From the NCBI RefSeq assembly GCF_900188395.1, contig NZ_FZOB01000007.1, forward strand, positions 1-64,000: 64,000 bases of DNA, written 5' to 3'. Of this stretch, positions 63,516-64,000 are shown in pieces. Under the pieces are notes generated by a model that was not told the DNA's origin, ran no database searches, and saw only the letters and a list, made by a program, of their open reading frames with translations. Made by a program: the position numbers and the translations under genes. The DNA comes from Desulfurobacterium atlanticum. GTDB taxonomy: Bacteria > Aquificota > Aquificia > Desulfurobacteriales > Desulfurobacteriaceae. Position 1 is the stretch's first letter; every line of letters begins with the position of its first letter.

Positions 63516-64000
63516 TAGAAATGCTTAAAAGCTTTGTTTCTACCCCTTTGATGGAGCAGTTTCAGGTTTACTTTATGTCTGTACTTTTTGGTGGTTTGAT
63601 AGGAATAGAGAGAGAATATAAAAAGCAGAGAGAAGGAACTCCGGCTTTCGGGGGAATAAGAACTTTTATTCTGCTTTCTCTTATAGGAACTGTTTCTGCT
63701 GATATTTCAAGTAGAGGTTATTCTTTTCTGCTTCCTGTATCTTTTCTTACGGTAGCTTCATTTATTCTCTGGGCTCAAAAACATGAACAGGAATCGGGAT
63801 TAACGTCGGAGTTTGCCGCCCTTTTAACCTATCTTGTAGGTATTCTTTCTTTTTTTAGAGAATTTCAGCTTTCAGCGGTTATCTCAATAGCTGTGTTTTC
63901 TGTTTTAACCTTTAAAAAGCAGATGCATGATTTTGTTAAACATATAACCCTTGAAGATTTTGTTGCGTTTTTAAAGTTTGCCGTTGTTTCTATTATCATC
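63512..64000 (+). CDS. MgtC/SapB-family membrane protein, N-terminal part (runs off the window)
   Basis: The frame opens at ATG 63512 (overlapping the aroE stop) and stays open to the window end, giving 163 residues. It has the MgtC hallmark LFGGLIGIEREYKKQREG followed by GGIRTFILLSLIGTVSAD, then several transmembrane segments. Longer relatives with a DUF4010 half exist, so the gene may continue well beyond. Its role may be in magnesium or membrane-potential homeostasis; this is not fixed by the sequence. Confidence 0.85.
   Translation, partial: MIEMLKSFVSTPLMEQFQVYFMSVLFGGLIGIEREYKKQREGTPAFGGIRTFILLSLIGTVSADISSRGYSFLLPVSFLTVASFILWAQKHEQESGLTSEFAALLTYLVGILSFFREFQLSAVISIAVFSVLTFKKQMHDFVKHITLEDFVAFLKFAVVSIII

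Overview
The window is 64 kb of a low-GC, tightly packed bacterial chromosome. The gene content points to a thermophilic, chemolithotrophic member of the Aquificota, most likely Desulfurobacteriaceae (Desulfurobacterium-like). The pointers are an Aq_328-type histone-fold protein (DUF1931), a diderm envelope (MlaEFD, LolC-like, CpoB), an archaeal-type AK6 kinase and a fused ComDE-type decarboxylase. This placement rests on family recognition, not on a database search. No rRNA, tRNA, CRISPR array or prophage was seen. The only stable RNA gene recognised is tmRNA (minus strand, 5343-5694).

Layout. 1-2.9 kb: the end of a transposase gene carrying a 145-bp MITE-like element, dgkA, a diiron-fold/GGDEF fusion and a DUF4282 membrane protein. 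2.9-6.9 kb: katG with its own promoter and terminator, ssrA, and a NapH-type polyferredoxin. 6.9-11.4 kb (minus): lysS, lolC-like, ArgA-type acetyltransferase, tyrS. 11.5-14.7 kb: mlaE-mlaF-mlaD, where MlaD appears fused to an outer-membrane barrel. 14.7-20.1 kb: hisH, rlmB, an unknown protein, an NtrB/NtrC-like pair and leuC. 20.2-21.8 kb: an exported beta-propeller protein (minus), then the second copy of the MITE. 21.8-26.1 kb: AK6, pgi, rsmB, an HDOD protein and the histone-doublet protein. 26.2-36.3 kb: two consecutive ABC importers, each followed by a cytoplasmic phosphoesterase. 36.2-39.2 kb (minus): comDE-like, radical SAM, dus. 39.3-50.6 kb (plus): hslU, pepQ, fabG, acpP, yhaM, purM, purN, a catalytically dead M16 protein, DUF523, an NMO-like flavoprotein, cpoB-like, an unknown and ino1. 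50.7-55.5 kb (minus): Bax-inhibitor family, hsp20, rlmD, pyrD, an unknown and mtnP. 55.6-64 kb (mostly plus): rplU-rpmA, a DsbC-like protein (minus), a C_GCAxxG_C_C protein, an acidic protein, radical SAM, pyrE, polyprenyl synthase, PRTase, rarA, aroE and a truncated MgtC-like gene.

Most of the window is housekeeping: translation (tyrS, lysS, rlmB, rsmB, rlmD, dus, rplU, rpmA, ssrA), amino-acid, purine and pyrimidine synthesis (hisH, leuC, aroE, purM, purN, pyrD, pyrE), lipid and envelope work (fabG, acpP, mla, lol, ispB-like), and protein quality control (hslU, hsp20, pepQ). Genes are tightly spaced, with many 1-4 bp ATGA or TAATG overlaps that suggest translational coupling.

The observations most worth following are: (i) the two 145-bp inverted-repeat elements, about 97% identical, one with a perfect 11-bp target duplication that rebuilt a ribosome binding site; (ii) the paired importer-plus-phosphoesterase island at 26-36 kb, which I read as uptake and cytoplasmic hydrolysis of an intact organophosphate or phosphonate; (iii) MlaD with a C-terminal barrel; (iv) the ODP-GGDEF fusion; (v) a fused sulfopyruvate (or phosphonopyruvate) decarboxylase; (vi) the histone-doublet protein.
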